This document shows, piece by piece, positions 62,201 through 64,000 of a stretch of 64,000 bases of DNA. Position 1 is the stretch's first letter; every line of letters begins with the position of its first letter. This DNA comes from Ruania rhizosphaerae (GTDB taxonomy: Bacteria; Actinomycetota; Actinomycetes; Actinomycetales; Beutenbergiaceae): NCBI RefSeq assembly GCF_009805705.1, contig NZ_VSMB01000007.1, positions 1 through 64,000 on the forward strand. The letters run 5' to 3'. The position numbers were made by a program, and so were the translations under genes. The notes beneath the pieces were generated by a model, which worked only from the letters and a program-made list of their open reading frames with translations, did no database searches and was not told the origin of the DNA.

Positions 62201-62801
62201 GCTCCTGCCCGATGCTGTGGGTGGCTACATCGCCGAGCTCGAGGTCGTCTCGCCCGACTACGTCCAGCGTTCGGTAGGCATCACCTGGGTCTCCGACCCG
62301 ACGGCGGTGTACGTCCCAGGCGACCAGATCGCCGTGGACGTCTCCTCGTTCGTCTTCTCCACCGGGGAGCCGGTGCCCGACCAGCTTGAGACGTCTCTCG
62401 GTGACGTGGCCACCGAGCCGGCCGCGCTGGACGCGACGGCAGTCGATGGAACGGACCAGATCGGTCGCGCCGAGGTGCGCGTCACGGTACCCGAGGTCTT
62501 CGGAGTGACCGGCGGCCAGGGTGAGCGCCAAGCCACCGGAGGTTCCGGCGTCGGCATGGTGGATCTCGTGGTGACGGACCCGGTCAACGGCACCGAGTTG
62601 GTGCTCGAGGTGCTGGTCGGATCAACCGGCTCCGATGGCGAGGGTGACGGCTCCGGTGGAGGGGGCGACGGCTCCGGCGGCGGCGACCTTCCGGAGACCG
62701 GTGCGAACAACGTGTGGACGCTCGTGCTCATCGCTCTCGGCCTGGCGCTTGCCGGTGGCGTGGTCATGATCGTCCGGCGCAAGGCGTCCGGCAGGTCCTG
62801 A
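59262..62801 (+). CDS. Sortase-anchored ExeM/NucH extracellular nuclease with 5'-nucleotidase C-terminal domain
   Basis: A 1179-residue exported wall protein. Order: signal peptide (1-30), lamin-tail domain (45-200, IIISEIHYDNDGADTGEAIE), OB-like domain (210-330), EEP nuclease (about 482-805; ASFNVLNYF, VVSLEEIEN, TNHFKSKGGD, LLGDFNSY, SDHDPILVG), 5'-nucleotidase C-terminal domain (810-970; STLGNTVADA), a final beta domain, Gly/Ser/Asp linker, LPETG (1143-1147), membrane helix and Arg tail. It should cut extracellular DNA or RNA. The metallophosphatase domain that normally precedes the nucleotidase C domain is missing. No sortase is in the window. Confidence 0.92.
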   Translation: MPLSRHLARPLAALTSAAVLGLGVIAPAAAVSAVPGPAPRLVSTGDIIISEIHYDNDGADTGEAIEVQAPAGTDLTGWSLVLYNGSGGSSYATLPLTGAVTSGDADLGVLVAEHAGIQNGAPDGVALVDPSGAAVEFLSYEGTFTGVGGPADGIDSTDIGVAEGSSTPIGHSLQRIDGVWTGPAENSFGAVNTADSDPDPDPDPPAEDTHTIAEIQGPGEESPVDGQTVTTSGIVTAAYPTGGFNGYYIQTPGTGGAIDPAELTASHGLFVYSSATVGDVAIGDYVRVTGEVTEYFGLTEITVGAGNMSILDVDAEPVEPIVDFTLGATDAERELVEGMLVAPVSDYVVSDTYALGGWGSAAYGTVGLGLDGPLLQETDVAPLGSAEYDAAVADNEARAVTLDDGQSAATATSAEVPYLTGTPDLRTGVSVEFNEPVIVDYRFQWNFQPTEPVTGNADDIVSFAGGNTQAANAAPAEVGGDLVLASFNVLNYFTTLGEDVPGCEAYTDREGNPLTVRRGCDPRGAWDETSFERQQDKIVEAINGLGADVVSLEEIENSVKFGDDRDASLAALVDALNADAGEDLWAYAASPSELPALADQDVIRNAFIYTPATVEVAGDSVVLTGDPAFDNAREPLAQVFTAAGTDYSFLAVTNHFKSKGGDCGDLPQGCFESDRVDQAESLSAFSADVAADAGVDDIFLLGDFNSYSAELPALAIEDAGYSNLNNGETTYVFDGKVGSLDHVYANDTAAERVTGVDIWSINSAESVLAEYSRYNYFASEHFQPGTQYRASDHDPILVGIDVPDVAPEPLGSLTDDLNRAADSTRVPGTNLGGESTLGNTVADAQVWVGQLLGYEPQIGLVSTSVLTADLASGDVYADDVLAAIPPEEVAVVGITGAQLRTVLEQQWHADGERQQLSVSGGFAYLFDPSAPIGERIVAMTLDGEAIDESETYSIVTTAALAAGGDGFSALAEGTSESTGALLPDAVGGYIAELEVVSPDYVQRSVGITWVSDPTAVYVPGDQIAVDVSSFVFSTGEPVPDQLETSLGDVATEPAALDATAVDGTDQIGRAEVRVTVPEVFGVTGGQGERQATGGSGVGMVDLVVTDPVNGTELVLEVLVGSTGSDGEGDGSGGGGDGSGGGDLPETGANNVWTLVLIALGLALAGGVVMIVRRKASGRS

Positions 62802-62816
62802 CCGGCTCCGCATCAA

Positions 62817-62857
62817 GCAGATGCCCCGGACCCCTCACTGGGGTCCGGGGCATCTGC
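62817..62857. terminator. Bidirectional hairpin terminator
   Basis: A perfect 18-base stem (62817-62834 with 62840-62857) and 5-base loop between the convergent nuclease and desaturase genes. Confidence 0.9.
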
Positions 62858-62899
62858 CGTTCAGCTCAGCGGCCGTTGTGGCCAGGGCTCGGCCGGCGG

Positions 62900-63964
62900 T
62901 CAGCGGTACTGAGCCACCAGCGGGCAGGTGAACGTGTCCTTGGCCCCCAGGCCGACCACGTTGAGGTGCCGCACCACGATCCCGTAGGAGCGCCACAGGG
63001 TGGTCTGCGTGTAGGTGACCTTGTGGTCGGCGCAGAACTGGCGGACCAACGGTGCCACCCGGCGAAGGTGCGGGCGGGGCATGTTGGGGAAGAGGTGGTG
63101 TTCCACCTGGAAGTTCAGGCCTCCCATGGCGGTGTCGACCCAACGACCACCCGAGATGTTGCGGCTCATCAGGGTCTGCCGGCGGAGGAAGTCCAGGCGC
63201 ATGTCCTTCGGAACGATCGGCATGCCCACGTGGTTCGGGGCGAAGGAGGCGCCCATGTACACACCGAAGACGGCCAGCTGAACGCCGAGGAATGCTCCGG
63301 CGATTCCCGGCGAGAGCACGAGGAACAGGAAAGCCGGGAAGGCGACCAGCCGGATCGCCAGGAAGACGATCTCGATCGTGCGCCGCTTCAGGGGTGCCCG
63401 GCCGAAGACCCGTTTGGTGCTCGTCACGTGCAGGTCGAGGCCTTCGAGCAGCAGCATCGGGAAGAAGAACCATCCCTGGCGCTTCAGGAACCAGTCGATC
63501 GCCGGGTGGCGGCGGCGTTCGTCGGCCTGCTCGGGTGTGAAGGTCACGTAGGGCAGGTCGATGTCCGGGTCCGAGCCGCGCTTGTTGGGGTTGGCATGGT
63601 GGCGGGAGTGCTTGCTCTGCCACCATCCGTGGCTCAGTCCGACGAAGAGGTTGGCCAGCACCAGCGCCGTCCAGTCGTTCCACTTCGGTGAGTTGAAGAT
63701 CTGCTTGTGCGCGGCGTCATGGCCCAGGAAGGCGATCTGCGTCATCACAGCACCCATGACGACGGCGAGGGCCATCAGCCACCAGCTGCTGCCGATGAGC
63801 ACGATCGCGGCGATGATCGCCCCGAGTGCGAGGGCAGCGCCGATCAGGCGAGGCCAGTAGTAGTCATAGCGGCGCTGCAGCAGCCCGCTGTCACGAACCT
63901 GCCGTGTCAGTGCACTGAACTGGCTGATGTAGGCATCTCGTGGGCGTTCGGCGGTGGCGGTCAT
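62900..63964 (-). CDS. Membrane fatty acid desaturase
   Basis: A 354-residue membrane di-iron desaturase. The three histidine boxes are GHDAAH (near residue 90), SKHSRHH (near 120) and QVEHHLFP (near 295). Two pairs of membrane helices separate them. The last box QxxHH is the front-end/acyl-lipid type. There is no fused cytochrome b5 domain. Oxygen-dependent desaturation of membrane lipids, often induced by cold, is its likely job. ATG 63964 has AGAGG upstream. Confidence 0.92.
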   Translation of the reverse strand: MTATAERPRDAYISQFSALTRQVRDSGLLQRRYDYYWPRLIGAALALGAIIAAIVLIGSSWWLMALAVVMGAVMTQIAFLGHDAAHKQIFNSPKWNDWTALVLANLFVGLSHGWWQSKHSRHHANPNKRGSDPDIDLPYVTFTPEQADERRRHPAIDWFLKRQGWFFFPMLLLEGLDLHVTSTKRVFGRAPLKRRTIEIVFLAIRLVAFPAFLFLVLSPGIAGAFLGVQLAVFGVYMGASFAPNHVGMPIVPKDMRLDFLRRQTLMSRNISGGRWVDTAMGGLNFQVEHHLFPNMPRPHLRRVAPLVRQFCADHKVTYTQTTLWRSYGIVVRHLNVVGLGAKDTFTCPLVAQYR

Positions 63965-64000
63965 CGCGCACCTCTTTCGCGTGAAGGTTGGGCGCGCGGG

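Overview
The window is about 70% G+C and tightly packed. It looks like the chromosome of an actinobacterium, most likely in the Micrococcales. The signs are: purS next to purQ; a DUF3151 gene beside purA; many start codons 6-8 bases after a TANNNT -10 element (leaderless mRNAs); an IdeR/DtxR-like iron box; a mycobacterial-type SOS box; Zur boxes in front of zinc-free ribosomal protein paralogs; an Rv2578c-type radical SAM protein; and an htdX-fabG4-fadA2-like fatty-acid block. Genus and species cannot be fixed from this sequence alone. No rRNA or tRNA gene, complete insertion sequence, prophage or plasmid gene was found.

Layout. 1-9.4 kb: housekeeping genes (exonuclease III xth, pyrE, LemA, a HAD phosphatase, a TrmH-type methyltransferase, a TauE exporter with an Rrf2 regulator, an ABC exporter, class II aldolase). 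9.4-14.8 kb: one very large fused heterodimer-like ABC exporter, an HTTM membrane protein pair and a STAS protein. 14.9-25.2 kb: purine synthesis (purA, purD, purC, purS, purQ) interleaved with a BCCT transporter, a tandem GNAT enzyme, an AI-2E family protein, RNase HI and a free-standing TOPRIM protein. purL lies about 29 kb away at 52.5 kb. 25.4-32.3 kb: a YezG-like/TNT fusion protein, then a zinc-starvation island with AztD-like and AztC/ZnuA-like lipoproteins, zinc-free L36, S14, L33 and L28, and a P-loop-less COG0523 protein. Two candidate Zur boxes serve it. 32.4-39 kb: MaoC, FabG4, thiolase, TetR and acyl-CoA oxidase/dehydrogenase. 39-46 kb: MBL hydrolase, siderophore-interacting protein, a SOS-boxed radical SAM protein split by a mini-intein, DNA glycosylase Tag, MFS and FUSC-like transporters. 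46-52.3 kb: a two-repeat CRISPR-like remnant, aminotransferase, SGNH hydrolase, GerW-like protein, paired FluC fluoride channels with Usp, and an ECF41 sigma factor facing an ABM-domain gene with matching promoters. 52.5-64 kb: purL, an aldose epimerase, a DHA2 drug exporter, malic enzyme, a sortase-anchored extracellular nuclease and a fatty acid desaturase.

The most unusual layer lies between genes. Several families of dispersed inverted repeats recur in the intergenic spaces, and two copies of one family differ by compensating changes in both arms. There is also a 160-bp element whose ends pair completely if G-U pairs are allowed. Some copies sit between divergent promoters, where an ordinary terminator would have no obvious use.

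All functional calls come from motifs and family knowledge read by eye; no database search was run.
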